Of a DNA stretch of 47,432 nt, positions 17,496-26,046 are shown in pieces. The position numbers and the translations under genes are program-made. The notes below the pieces were generated by a model. The model searched no databases. It had not been told where the DNA came from and saw only the letters and a list, made by a program, of their open reading frames with translations. Source of the DNA: Phycisphaerae bacterium (lineage in GTDB: Bacteria; Planctomycetota; Phycisphaerae; UBA1845; Fen-1342); NCBI GenBank assembly GCA_022072445.1, contig JAJVHV010000008.1, forward strand, positions 1 through 47,432, given 5' to 3'. Every line of letters begins with the position of its first letter. Position 1 is the first letter of the stretch.

Positions 17496-18542
17496 CACGC
17501 TGCCGTCGTCGTTGAGGTCGGCCAGGCTGCGGTCGCAGTGCGGCGCGAGCACTTCGTAGGCCGCGTCGCCCATCACCGCCGCGATGAATGGGTCGATGTC
17601 GAACGCGTTCACCCAGCGGTCGCAGTTCAGGTCGCCCTTCTTCGGCGGGACGTAGCAGGCAATGCCGGTGCCCCTGTATATGGAATACTCCTCGCTCTCC
17701 CGGATCGTCGTGATTCCGCCTGTGGGCACGTCGAGCGCGTAAACGCCCTCGGCATCGGTCGCGTAGAGCGTGTTGGAGTCCTCGCAGAACGTGATCGCGA
17801 AGAAGTCCGAGCAGTTAAAGCCGGTCGTCACCACGCGCCGCGACGTCGGATCAAGCCCGTCGTAGGCGTGAATCACGTAGCCTTGACAGCCCGTGATGCT
17901 CGTCGCCACGAAGAGGTTGCCGTGCGGGTCGAACTCAATGCACGCGACATTTGTAAGATCGCCGAATCGACGCCGCGTGCCGATCGGGTGGAGCGCGAAG
18001 ACGTAGCCACCCCAGCCCGAGAGGTAGACGTTCCCGTCTGGTCCGGCTGTCAGCGTGTAGTAAGAGGCGAATCCCAATCGCTGCTTCGGCGGCGCGTCGC
18101 GGGGGAATTTGAGAAACTCATAGTAATAGTCGTCGGTGACGTAGAAGTTTCCCGCGTGGTCCCAGCACAGGCCGTTCGCCCCGATCGGTCCGCCGATGCC
18201 ATCGTTCGCGTCATACGCTGTCGTGACGTTGCCAGCAGAATCAATATCGGCGATGCGCGCGTTCCAGTAGCTCAGCACGCGCAGGCGCTGGCCGTCAGGT
18301 GAGAAGCGCAGCCCCGTCATGCCGCACAGGCCGTCGCTGCGGTCGGCCAGTTCCCAGCGCTCACCCGTCAGCGGATCGATCTCGTCTACCCAGTTTTTGC
18401 GGTTCGCGTTGCACATCTCGCCGCCACCGTACCGCTGTGTGAAAATGTGCCCAGATACGAACCCATCACTATTCGGCTGGGCGAATCCGACCGGCGTGGC
18501 CGAGCAAGCGACTAGGAGAATCGTGAACAGCGTCCGGCGCAT
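17445..18542 (-). CDS. Secreted beta-propeller protein with C-terminal dockerin-like domain (paralogue B)
   Basis: A 365-residue paralogue of the gene at 16156-17244, same orientation, from ATG 18542 (MRRTLFTILLVACSATPVGFAQ signal peptide); a TTG at 18551 is a less likely start. Propeller strands correspond one to one with paralogue A (FSPDGQRLRVLSYW, GLCWDHAGNFYVTDDYYY, AGPDGNVYLSGWGG, IEFDPHGNLFVATS) and the dockerin pair is nearly identical (GDLNCDRWVNAFDID, ADLNDDGSVNAFDID). The third strand region and the part before the dockerin differ most. Function unknown; probably surface-exposed. Confidence 0.88.
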   Translation of the reverse strand: MRRTLFTILLVACSATPVGFAQPNSDGFVSGHIFTQRYGGGEMCNANRKNWVDEIDPLTGERWELADRSDGLCGMTGLRFSPDGQRLRVLSYWNARIADIDSAGNVTTAYDANDGIGGPIGANGLCWDHAGNFYVTDDYYYEFLKFPRDAPPKQRLGFASYYTLTAGPDGNVYLSGWGGYVFALHPIGTRRRFGDLTNVACIEFDPHGNLFVATSITGCQGYVIHAYDGLDPTSRRVVTTGFNCSDFFAITFCEDSNTLYATDAEGVYALDVPTGGITTIRESEEYSIYRGTGIACYVPPKKGDLNCDRWVNAFDIDPFIAAVMGDAAYEVLAPHCDRSLADLNDDGSVNAFDIDAFIELLTKTP

Positions 18543-18555
18543 GATTGACAATTAT

Positions 18556-18853
18556 ATCCTGGGGAATGGGCATCAGCAAGGCTGGCCAGCCCCGTCGACC
18601 GTGGGTGAAAAAACGCTCGTACTTGCGAACTCTCGCGCAGGCGCCCGCCAGACCCGTCTGCCTGGTGGGGCCGACGGTCGCGAGTGGACTCAATTCGGCC
18701 GAGTTTTTCACGCCGCTCGCGTGACTCCTGCTCGACTTCCGACCGTGTGCAACAATCCGGAATCTGGCACACGTATTGCTGGCAAGACTCTAACGAGTGC
18801 GTCACTCAACGGGCCGCGGGATCGCTAGCGGATCGTTCCGAAAGGAGCCGATC
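18556..18853. other. Divergent intergenic region
   Basis: About 300 bases between the divergent dockerin and oxidase genes must hold both promoters. I see no convincing -35/-10 pair, only the clear ribosome binding site AGGAG at about 18843 for the plus-strand gene. Confidence 0.5.
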
Positions 18854-18994
18854 ATGAAGCACCATGTGCTCGTAATCCAATTCGCGCTCGCCATCATCGC
18901 AATGAGCGCCACCCCCATCGTGGTCGCACAAGACCCATCCGTCGGGGGTGAGTGGTATCCGAACACCACCGACGGCTCTCCATGCCCACGATGA
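18854..18994 (+). CDS. Signal-peptide fragment of the copper-radical oxidase, out of frame with its body
   Basis: A 46-residue open frame with a strong ribosome binding site (AAAGGAG at 18841-18847). It begins with a good signal peptide (MKHHVLVIQFALAIIAMSA, cleavage after VAQ). The next residues, VGGEWYPNTTDGSP, look like the first blade of galactose-oxidase-like proteins, which usually start with a G-W motif. The frame stops at 18992. The oxidase body continues in the -1 frame from about 18982. So this is the 5' end of the same gene, separated by a one-base loss (or two-base gain), a sequencing error, or a frameshift signal. Confidence 0.7.
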   Translation: MKHHVLVIQFALAIIAMSATPIVVAQDPSVGGEWYPNTTDGSPCPR

Positions 18995-20484
18995 TGATCC
19001 ACGGTAACGTCCTCAAGACCGGCCGCGTCTTATTCGTTTCGAAGGATGAGATCATCGAAAACGCGGCCTTTGTATACGTTCCCGCCGCAGACGGGAAAGG
19101 CGCTGGCACAACGTATGACGTGCCGGAGGCTCCGTGGCCGATTTTCTGTTCTGGTCACTCACAAACTACCGATGGACGCATATTCTTTGCTGGCGGCGGC
19201 GGAGGAAGTGAGAGCGGCACGACTCGCTGCAACATCTTCGATCCCGATGTCAACGGCGGCGCTGGCGACTGGGTCGCGCTTAGCGCATTCGACTCGACGA
19301 TGACGCTGCCCGGAGGTTGTGACGATACGCAGCCTCGCAACGACCCGCGCTACTACCCCACCTGCACCACGCTCGCCAGCGGCAAGATTCTCGTCACCGC
19401 CGGCCGCACCACGCTCAGCAACCCGGATTGCCATCCGGCCGACGCGCCGCGCATCTTCAACCCCAATGCCGCGCTTGGTAGCCAATGGACTGTGATCTTT
19501 GACGCGCCGTTCGCCGACGTCGCCAAGCCCATCCAATGGTATCCGTTCATGTTCCAGCTCTCCAACGGCCCCATCTTCATGGGCGGCGGAAGGTACTTCG
19601 GCATCAGCGGAGACCAGATCGGCGCGCAGTCGCTCAGGCTCGACGCCAGCGGCGGCTCGTGGGAAAGTCCATCCACGCCGCTCCTGGCCGACTTCTACGG
19701 CGGCTCGGCCGTCATGTATCGGCCCGATCTGGTCATCAAGACCGGCCACGCCGCCAACTCCGACCTTGGCGACGGCAAACAGGCGCAGAAGATCAACGCC
19801 ATCGGGACAGACGGATGGCAAGAACTACCCGCGATGGATTACAAGCGCGGCGACCACTACCTTCTGGTGTTGCCCGATGGAAAGGTCCTGGCGGTCGGCG
19901 GCGCAGACGATGAAGGCGCGCGTGTTCCCGAACTGTTCGACCCCGACAACGAGTCCGCCGGGTGGGTGGACATGGCCACCATGCCGCGACAACGGGTCTA
20001 TCACTCGTCCGCCGTCGTGCTGCCCGACGGACGCGTCCTGATCGGCGGCGGCGACTCCGACACTGATGACAAGAGCGCTCACCTGTACTCCCCGCCCTAC
20101 CTCTTCGACGAGGACGACAACAACATCAACGACGTTTCCGGCGTGCGGCCGCAGATCACACAGGCCCCGGCGGCGATCGGCTATACCAAGACTTTCAATG
20201 TCTACAGCGACCAGGTGTCGTCCATCACGCGTGTGACGCTGGTGCGTCTCGGCTCGTCCACGCATTCGTTCGACATGAATACCCGCTTTCTGGAGCTCAG
20301 CTTCACGGTGCCATCCACCGGGACACCGCGCCTGAAGGTCACCGCGCCGGCGCACGGCTTCATGGCCCCGCCGGGATACTACATGCTCTTCATCCTGAAA
20401 CCTACGCCCGCGCAGGACAATCGCCCGAACGTCTGGTACCCTTCGCGCGGACACATTCTGAAACTGGAGATGCAGTTGTTGTAG
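18982..20484 (+). CDS. Galactose/glyoxal oxidase-like copper radical oxidase (AA5-like), frameshifted from its signal peptide
   Basis: A 500-residue body with kelch-type propeller blades and a C-terminal DUF1929 domain. Numbering from ATG 18982, the copper-radical site is complete: C56 in FCSGH and Y125 in RYYPT (the Cys-Tyr cofactor pair), Y340 and H341 in RVYHSS, and H428 in STHSFDMN. Repeated LPDGKVLAVGG and LPDGRVLIGGG blades are clear. Family enzymes oxidise primary alcohols or aldehydes with O2, making H2O2, outside the cytoplasm. ATG 18982 has no ribosome binding site; true initiation is probably at 18854 in another frame. Because all catalytic residues survive, the frameshift is either very recent, an error, or recoded. 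A terminator-like hairpin follows. Confidence 0.87.
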   Translation: MPTMMIHGNVLKTGRVLFVSKDEIIENAAFVYVPAADGKGAGTTYDVPEAPWPIFCSGHSQTTDGRIFFAGGGGGSESGTTRCNIFDPDVNGGAGDWVALSAFDSTMTLPGGCDDTQPRNDPRYYPTCTTLASGKILVTAGRTTLSNPDCHPADAPRIFNPNAALGSQWTVIFDAPFADVAKPIQWYPFMFQLSNGPIFMGGGRYFGISGDQIGAQSLRLDASGGSWESPSTPLLADFYGGSAVMYRPDLVIKTGHAANSDLGDGKQAQKINAIGTDGWQELPAMDYKRGDHYLLVLPDGKVLAVGGADDEGARVPELFDPDNESAGWVDMATMPRQRVYHSSAVVLPDGRVLIGGGDSDTDDKSAHLYSPPYLFDEDDNNINDVSGVRPQITQAPAAIGYTKTFNVYSDQVSSITRVTLVRLGSSTHSFDMNTRFLELSFTVPSTGTPRLKVTAPAHGFMAPPGYYMLFILKPTPAQDNRPNVWYPSRGHILKLEMQLL

Positions 20485-20522
20485 CCAGGTCGCAAACGCC
20501 GAACCGCCGATGAATTCACAAA

Positions 20523-20560
20523 AGCCTGGCGCGGGCAGATACCCCGGCCAGGCTCGTTTT
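20523..20560 (+). terminator. Intrinsic terminator after the copper radical oxidase
   Basis: AGCCTGGC (20523-20530) and GCCAGGCT (20547-20554) form a stem, extended by an inner G/C stretch, and are followed by CGTTTT. It lies about 40 nt after the stop. Confidence 0.6.
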
Positions 20561-20625
20561 CGTCGCTCCCTTTTCGGTGCCTTGCTCCCTTTGTTCCTTT
20601 GTTGTCCTGTTTCCTTGTCTTTGCT

Positions 20626-21828
20626 TCACACAAACAGCGCCGACCCCACGTTCTCGTCATACGTCTCGCCATCGAGCTGGAAGATCGGCTTGGGGTCGAA
20701 GCCCAGCCAGTCGCGGATCGCGCTGCTGAACACCGCCCGGAAGTCCACGTAATACGGCAGATTGTCTTCGTTCAGGTCCGAGGACGTCACAGCCTGCCCG
20801 TGCAGCCCGCCGTTGACGCGCGGCCCCACCAGCAGCATGTGGTTGCCGTGCCCGTGGTCGGTGCCGGGGCTGCCGTTCTCGCGGTTGCGGCGGCCGAACT
20901 CGGTGTAGAACAGCACCGCCGTGCGGTCCCACAGTCCCATCGCCTTCATGTCGTTGACGAACTGCTCGAACTCGTCGTTGAGCTCGGGGAACAGCCGCTG
21001 GTTCGCCGTGAGCTGCGAGCCGTGCGTGTCGAAGCCGCCGTACTCGACCTTGAAGACTTGCGTGCCGAGCTTGGCGCTGGCGAGCTGCGCCGCCCGGTAG
21101 AATTCGCCGCGCGACGCGCCCGTCGAGACGAATCCTTCCGTCTTGGCGCGAATCTCAGTGCCGAGCTGATCGATCTTGCTGTACGTGTCCAGCAGCGCCT
21201 GCTGCGTCGGCGTGCGGTTGGTCTTCAGCCGCGCCAGCCGGCCAAACGCGTCCTGGGCCGCCTGCCGGTAGGTCTGGTCCGGATAGCCGTAACGCGTCGG
21301 ATCGCCGATCGTCTGCGTACTCAGCACGCCGAAAGGCAGGTTGAAATACGTCTTGCGCAGCCGCTCGTACCACGGCGCCGCCGTCCCGGCGCCCGAGCCG
21401 AGGTTGCGCACGCCGAACTCGTAGATTTCCTGGCTCTCGAAGTGCGAGCCGTTGCCCTTGGGATAGGCCACCTGCTGAACGATCGCGAGCTGCCGCTGCG
21501 CGTACAGCGCGTTCATGAACGGGCAGTGGTTCGTGATGCCCAGATCGGGATGATCGGAGAGCGGCGTCACGTCGGCGGCCCGCAACGCGAGCTGCGGCCG
21601 GTTCGACTGATACGTCGGATTCGTGAACGGCGCCAGAAAACTCAGCGCGTCCATTCCGCCGTTGAGCTGGCACAACACCAGAATGTTCCCCGTCCCCCCG
21701 CTCGATTGCGCGTAGCTGCGCGCAACCATGTTCAGGATCGGGTCGGCGAAGGCCAGCGCGCCCAGGCTCTTGCCGGCGTTGGCCAGAAAGCGGCGACGAC
21801 TGAGTTCGTTGCATTCACGACAGCTCAT
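20626..21828 (-). CDS. DUF1501 family Tat-exported protein
   Basis: A 400-residue protein from ATG 21828, with CAGGAG 6-10 nt upstream. The N-terminus SRRRFLANAGKSLGALAFADP is a Tat signal. DUF1501 features include GNILVLCQLNGGMDALSFLAPF, a GGFDTHGSQ motif, VLFYTEFGRRNRENGSPGTDHG and NHMLLVGPRVNGGLHG; the DTH and DHG motifs place it near the alkaline-phosphatase/sulfatase fold. Planctomycetes usually encode it next to a DUF1800 protein, as here. The biochemical role of the pair is unknown. The 257-nt gap to the DUF1800 gene consists mostly of tandem repeats. Confidence 0.92.
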   Translation of the reverse strand: MSCRECNELSRRRFLANAGKSLGALAFADPILNMVARSYAQSSGGTGNILVLCQLNGGMDALSFLAPFTNPTYQSNRPQLALRAADVTPLSDHPDLGITNHCPFMNALYAQRQLAIVQQVAYPKGNGSHFESQEIYEFGVRNLGSGAGTAAPWYERLRKTYFNLPFGVLSTQTIGDPTRYGYPDQTYRQAAQDAFGRLARLKTNRTPTQQALLDTYSKIDQLGTEIRAKTEGFVSTGASRGEFYRAAQLASAKLGTQVFKVEYGGFDTHGSQLTANQRLFPELNDEFEQFVNDMKAMGLWDRTAVLFYTEFGRRNRENGSPGTDHGHGNHMLLVGPRVNGGLHGQAVTSSDLNEDNLPYYVDFRAVFSSAIRDWLGFDPKPIFQLDGETYDENVGSALFV

Positions 21829-21876
21829 ACCATGCTCCTGTGTAGAGCAGCCGCCCCCGGCTGCACTCCCCACGCT

Positions 21877-22071
21877 TCCGGCTGCACTCCCGATCACCCG
21901 CCTGCGTTCTGCATTCTGCATTCTTCATTCTGCATTGCCGTTCCGGCTGCATTCCCGATCACCCGTCTGCGTTCCGCATTCTGCATTCTTCATTCTGCAT
22001 TGCCGTTCCGGCTGCACTCCCGATCACCCGCCTGCGTTCCGCATTCTGCATTCTTCATCTGCATTGCCGTC
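21877..22071. repeat. 65-bp tandem repeat, three units
   Basis: Each unit contains CCGGCTGCACTCCCGATCAC (one copy CATTCCC), CGCCTGCG or a variant, and the inverted form of the GCATTCTGCATTCTTCATTC interspersed repeat. Units start about 65 bp apart; the last has lost one base in its TTCATTCTG part. It fills the gap between the DUF1800 and DUF1501 genes. Confidence 0.85.
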
Positions 22072-22085
22072 GCAGCGCCCATCGA

Positions 22086-23948
22086 CTACCGTCCGATCAC
22101 GCGCTCGTCCATCGCCATCAGCCGGATCATCTCGTACACGTGCCGCGCCTGATAATCCGGGTCCTCCAGGTGAAACGCGCGCCACCCGCCCTGGTCGAGC
22201 ACTTCCATGTAGATGTCCTTCTCCTCCTGCGTCAGCGGCAGGTGAAACACGCCCGCGATCGCGTCCACGATCTGCGGCCGAACCTCGCGCTGGCTCCAGT
22301 TCTCGACCGCCGGCAACAGGTGGAACGGCACGTCCTCGGTGTGATTGGGGCCATAATCCATCGTCCGCCCCAACGCCTTGACGCGGCTCAAGATCCACTG
22401 GTCCTGCACCCAGCCGAGATCCTCGCTCCAACCCTCGACACCCGGCGGGTTCAACAGATCCTGCCCCGCACTCGACAGGTCGTCGGCCAGTTGGTCAAAG
22501 AGGTAACCTTGCGAGTCCTCGCTGTAGACGTGCATGTCCAGCGTCCGCGCCACGCCGACAAAGTGCTCGACCGGCGTGGTGACCTGGTTGCCGCGCGCGT
22601 CGGGCGAAAAGAGCGCCTGGCTGACCAGGATTTTCCGGACCAGCGGCGCGATCTGGAAATTCGACGCGACGAACGAATCGGCCAGCTCCTTCACCAGCGC
22701 GTCGGACGGATGATCGTGCACGAAGAACGCGAACAGGTTGCGGGCCACGTACTCGGACGCTTCCGGCTGCGCCAGCGTCAGATCGACCACGCTCTGGTAC
22801 GAATAATTGGCCGGTCCGCTCGTGCGGCCCGCGAAGATCATCTTGTTCGTCTCGTCATGATTCAGCAGATCGTAAATCGGACGCGTGTCCTGCTCCCAGT
22901 CGCGCAGCAGCGTGATGCCGGTAAACGCCCGCGCGCTCTCGCGGATATCGGCCTCGGTGTACAGCCGGTCGCGGCCCAGCGTGAACAGTTCCCAGAACTC
23001 GCGCGCGTAGTTCTCGTTCGGACTGGTCTTCGGACTGTTCGCGCCGTCCAGCCAGATCAGCATCAGCGGATCGAGCGTCAGGTCGATCAGGAACTGGCGA
23101 TAATCGCCCAGCGCGTTCCGCCGCAGCATCTGCCAGTGAAACACGCCCAGGTTGCGGTCGCGCCAGTCCGAAATGACGCGCTGCGAGGTGGCGAAGCGGT
23201 CGTGCCAGAACATCGCCATGCGTTCGTGCAGCGGATTGGGACTTTCGATCAAGTGCACCAGCCAGCGTTTTGGGATGTTCTCTTCATACGAATCCGCCAG
23301 CAGCGTCACAGCTTCCGGAACCGGCTTGGCCGTCAACAGATCGTCAACCGTCGCGAAAAGTCCGCGCTGCACGGCGGCGGCCACCTGCTCGGGCGTCGCG
23401 CCCAGCGCGGCGCGGCGAAGCAGGTGATACGCCTCGTCCGAAGTGAGCGAGTTGCGATACTCGGACGCGGCCTGCGGATGGCCGGCGAACTCGGACGAAA
23501 CCTCGACGATGAACGCCGCCTCGGCGGACGCTTCGCCGCCTCTGCCGTCGCGCACCACGAGCGCCAGCTTGACTTCGTTGTTTTCGACGACGTAGGGCGT
23601 CGTGAACGAAACAGCGACGTCCGAAGTCGAGGAGAACGTGCCGGTCGGGCCGCTCACCTGCGACCACTCGAACTCCAACGCGTCGCCGTCCGGATCGCTC
23701 GATGCAGACGCATCGAGCGACATGGCGACTCCGGGACGAATGCCGGCGTTGGGTGAGTATGAGAAGCTGGCGGTGGGGTTGTCGTTGAAGATTGTGCCGC
23801 CGCTGCTCCCGCCGCCGAACAATCCGCCGAGCACGCCGGAGTTTTCGTCGTCGCCGCCGGCGTTATCGCCCTGCGGGCAGCCGCCGAGCAGTGCGAGGGA
23901 GAGGATTGGCAGGGCCAGAACGAGGCGCAGCACACCCACGCGATCCAT
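22086..23948 (-). CDS. DUF1800 lipoprotein with PKD-like domain
   Basis: A 620-residue protein from ATG 23948, preceded by GGAGA. The lipobox is LLGGC in LSLALLGGCPQG. A Gly/Ser/Asn linker is followed by a PKD-like domain (ASFSYSPNAGIRPGVAMSLDASASSDPDGDALEFEWSQ). The DUF1800 core then begins with TSDEAYHLLRRAALGATPEQV and contains HERMAMFWHDRFATS, NYAREFWELFTLGRD, EADIRESARAFTG and PPGVEGWSED, all family hallmarks. It lies upstream of the DUF1501 gene on the same strand and would be co-transcribed unless the tandem repeat interferes. A role in surface or vesicle-associated processing is speculative. Confidence 0.92.
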   Translation of the reverse strand: MDRVGVLRLVLALPILSLALLGGCPQGDNAGGDDENSGVLGGLFGGGSSGGTIFNDNPTASFSYSPNAGIRPGVAMSLDASASSDPDGDALEFEWSQVSGPTGTFSSTSDVAVSFTTPYVVENNEVKLALVVRDGRGGEASAEAAFIVEVSSEFAGHPQAASEYRNSLTSDEAYHLLRRAALGATPEQVAAAVQRGLFATVDDLLTAKPVPEAVTLLADSYEENIPKRWLVHLIESPNPLHERMAMFWHDRFATSQRVISDWRDRNLGVFHWQMLRRNALGDYRQFLIDLTLDPLMLIWLDGANSPKTSPNENYAREFWELFTLGRDRLYTEADIRESARAFTGITLLRDWEQDTRPIYDLLNHDETNKMIFAGRTSGPANYSYQSVVDLTLAQPEASEYVARNLFAFFVHDHPSDALVKELADSFVASNFQIAPLVRKILVSQALFSPDARGNQVTTPVEHFVGVARTLDMHVYSEDSQGYLFDQLADDLSSAGQDLLNPPGVEGWSEDLGWVQDQWILSRVKALGRTMDYGPNHTEDVPFHLLPAVENWSQREVRPQIVDAIAGVFHLPLTQEEKDIYMEVLDQGGWRAFHLEDPDYQARHVYEMIRLMAMDERVIGR

Positions 23949-24139
23949 GTGGAATCTCCGTGCGTCTGAAAAACACGAGCCCGGCGCAGCGCCGCAAGGC
24001 CGTGGACGAAGGTCGACGGTCGTCGACATTCGGCGGCCCGCGGCGCAGTATCAGGAAGCGTGAGTCCCCCGGATAAGAGGTCGGAAAAGTGCGTAGCGGA
24101 GTCAACCCAGATTGCCAGGGACTCCTGGCTTACTCCGAC

Positions 24140-24535
24140 CTAAAGCGTGCGCTGCTGTCGTATTTCAACGAGATGGCCGGCGGGGTCCGATACGAGCAGG
24201 CGGTCGTCGCTGTGGAACAGACCGCGCTGCCGCGTGTATGGCACTTCGTGGCTGCTGAGGCGCGCTTCGAGACCGGGCAGCGAACTGACGGTAAGAGACA
24301 GCCGCGGGCGCTGCGGGTCGACGGCCGCGTCGTGCGCGAAGCAGAAGAGCACGCTGTGGCGGGCGGTGCCCGCGCCCCAGCCGCCGGGGATTTGGCGATG
24401 ATCGGGCCAGGCGGGCAGTCCGATCAACCCGAGGTAAAACTGCTGAAGGCGCGACAGCCGCTCGCTGGGGATGCCGACGCGGACTTCGCGCACGGCGTGG
24501 ACGGCGGCGTCGGGCTTCTTCGGACGTGCGGCCAT
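24140..24535 (-). CDS. VOC (glyoxalase/bleomycin-resistance) family protein
   Basis: A 131-residue protein from ATG 24535 (GTG 24559 possible). One VOC module is visible: AVREVRVGIPSERLSRLQQFYLGLIGLPAW, a middle beta segment SVLFCFAHDA, and the second half RLSLTVSSLPGLEARLSSHEVPYTRQRG...LLVSDPAGHLVEIRQ, ending with the usual DPxGHxVEI motif. VOC proteins bind metals or small molecules in diverse roles. The usual first metal histidine is not obvious, so catalysis is uncertain. It stands alone downstream of trpD. Confidence 0.83.
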   Translation of the reverse strand: MAARPKKPDAAVHAVREVRVGIPSERLSRLQQFYLGLIGLPAWPDHRQIPGGWGAGTARHSVLFCFAHDAAVDPQRPRLSLTVSSLPGLEARLSSHEVPYTRQRGLFHSDDRLLVSDPAGHLVEIRQQRTL

Positions 24536-24610
24536 GACGTCCAGTGTAGCGACAGACACGCTGGGGCGTCAGGGCGTGGGGCGGCAACCGTTGGCGCGCC
24601 TTTGGGTGGG

Positions 24611-24650
24611 GGCGGGCTTCCAGCCCGCCGTGAGCGGGCATGATGCCCGC
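24611..24650. repeat. Double palindromic repeat between the VOC gene and trpD
   Basis: Two adjacent palindromes, GGCGGGCT-TCC-AGCCCGCC (24611-24629) and GCGGGCATGATGCCCGC (24634-24650), form a REP-like unit of a type common in GC-rich genomes. Confidence 0.65.
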
Positions 24651-24688
24651 CCTACCCTGCGAAGTTGGGCGGATGAGATGCCCGCTCC

Positions 24689-24714
24689 GGCAGGTCGCCC
24701 GACAGCGACCTGCC
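24689..24714 (-). terminator. Hairpin after trpD
   Basis: A perfect 10-bp stem, GGCAGGTCGC and GCGACCTGCC, encloses a 6-nt loop. It is 5 nt past the trpD stop codon in the direction of transcription. No U-tract follows. Confidence 0.5.
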
Positions 24715-24719
24715 CGACC

Positions 24720-25745
24720 TCAGGGAGTACGCCCGTGGCTGAGGGCCCGCCAGCGATCGAGCGTGGCGCGGGCGCGGCCCTCGTCGAGCGCGGCGCGGGC
24801 CTGGGCGGCGCCGTCGGTCCAGTCGCGGGCGCGGCCGGCGACCCACAGCGCAGCGGCGGCGTTGAAGACCGTCATGTCGCGGGCCGGGCCGGGCTCGCCC
24901 GAGAGGACCCGCTCGATGACGGCCGCGCTCTGCGCCGCGCTGTCCACGAACACCGTCTCAAGCGGAGCGGGCGCGGCGCCGATGACCGACGGATCAACCG
25001 TTTCGTATGCGAGCGTCGCGCCGTCCCAGCGCGCCAGCCGGCTGGCACCGGCGATGCTGAGATCGCAGAGGCCCTCCAGTCCGTGCACGACCATGGCGCG
25101 CGTCGCGCCGAGACGGCGCAGACATTCGATCAGCAGCGCGACGTGCTGCGGCCGGCTGACGCCCATCAACTGCCGCTGCACGAACGCCGGATTGGTGAGC
25201 GGGCCGACGAGGTTGAAGATCGTCCGCACGCCCAGGGCCTGCCGCACGGGTGCGGCGTGCTTCATGGCCGGATGCTGCCGGACCGCAAAGAGAAACGCGA
25301 CGCGGCAGTCCGCCAGGCAACGTTCGAGCGTGGGCACGTCGGCCTCGATGTTGATGCCCAGCGCGGCCAGGCCCTCGGCCGACCCGCTGGGGCGCGCCGC
25401 GCTGCGATTGCCGTGCTTGGCGACGGTGGCGCCGGCCGCGGCGGCGACGATCGCGACGGCGCTGGAGACGTTGAACGTCGGCTTGCCGTCGCCGCCCGTG
25501 CCGCAGGTGTCGATGGCGTCGGCACCGTCGGGCGCGCGGACGCGCGCGACGCGCTGCCGCATGGCGCGGGCCGCGCCGACCAGCTCGTCGACGGTTTCAC
25601 CCTTCGCGGCCAGCGCGGCGAGGATCGCGGCCAGCACGCGTTCGTCGACCCGGCCGTCCATGACCTGCTCGAAGAGCGCGTGCGCGTCGCGGTCGGAGAG
25701 GTCGCGTCGCGCGATCAGGTGGCGTAGTGCGTCAGCGGGCAACAT
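24720..25745 (-). CDS. trpD: Anthranilate phosphoribosyltransferase
   Basis: A 341-residue cytosolic enzyme of tryptophan biosynthesis that joins anthranilate to PRPP. Start ATG 25745 (MLPADALRHLIARRDLS) fits the usual N-terminal helix; longer frames upstream are Pro/Arg-rich non-protein sequence. Signature motifs are all present: DTCGTGGDGKPTFNVSS, ATVAKHGNRSAARPSGSAE (KHGNR loop), FNLVGPLTNPA and VVHGLEGLCDLS. Usual length. It is not next to other trp genes in this window and lies divergent from the cobalamin riboswitch. Confidence 0.95.
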   Translation of the reverse strand: MLPADALRHLIARRDLSDRDAHALFEQVMDGRVDERVLAAILAALAAKGETVDELVGAARAMRQRVARVRAPDGADAIDTCGTGGDGKPTFNVSSAVAIVAAAAGATVAKHGNRSAARPSGSAEGLAALGINIEADVPTLERCLADCRVAFLFAVRQHPAMKHAAPVRQALGVRTIFNLVGPLTNPAFVQRQLMGVSRPQHVALLIECLRRLGATRAMVVHGLEGLCDLSIAGASRLARWDGATLAYETVDPSVIGAAPAPLETVFVDSAAQSAAVIERVLSGEPGPARDMTVFNAAAALWVAGRARDWTDGAAQARAALDEGRARATLDRWRALSHGRTP

Positions 25746-25819
25746 GGGTGATGGCGGCCTCTTGAGTCGTGGACGCCGCGGCGGCCGGGGCGCTCGCGCC
25801 GGCCGCGCGGATTTTTGTC

Positions 25820-25848
25820 TTGACAGCGCCGGCTCTTCAGGGTAACAG
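25820..25848 (+). promoter_or_regulatory. Candidate sigma-70 promoter for the riboswitch transcript
   Basis: A perfect -35, TTGACA (25820-25825), is followed after 17 bp by TAACAG, a weak -10 (25843-25848). Transcription would start just before the riboswitch aptamer, which suits its placement. Confidence 0.45.
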
Positions 25849-25861
25849 AATAGCAACGATT

Positions 25862-26046
25862 GCTGGTGTCCGGCGCTGGGAGCGCCGGAAGAATAGGGAA
25901 TCCGGTGCGAATCCGGAACGGTCCCGCCGCTGTGATCGGGTGCAGTTCGTCGCAGGCGTCATTGGCCGCGAGGCTGAGAAGACGCGACGAAGCGAACCGG
26001 CTGAAGTGAGAGGCCGGAGCAGCCCGAGAGTCAGAAGACCTGCCAG
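25862..26046 (+). ncRNA. Cobalamin (B12) riboswitch
   Basis: The conserved core is clear: GGGAATCCGGTGCGAATCCG, then CGGTCCCGCCGCTGTGATCG, and the 3' B12-box AGTCAGAAGACCTGCC near 26030-26045. Order and spacing match the cobalamin riboswitch family. It lies on the plus strand, divergent from trpD and upstream of the PEP-CTERM/beta-propeller/prepilin-like gene set. Family knowledge: cobalamin binding normally lowers expression of the downstream genes. The downstream leader is long (about 380 nt), so the expression platform is not obvious. Confidence 0.9.

Noticed and set aside
16156-18542. Cellulosome-like system suggested by dockerin domains
   Set aside because: No cohesin or cellulase is seen, and planctomycete dockerin-like tails occur widely on other exported proteins.
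20599-23756. Two long plus-strand frames antisense to the DUF1501 and DUF1800 genes
   Set aside because: Both are shadows; the minus strand shows signal peptides and conserved motifs.
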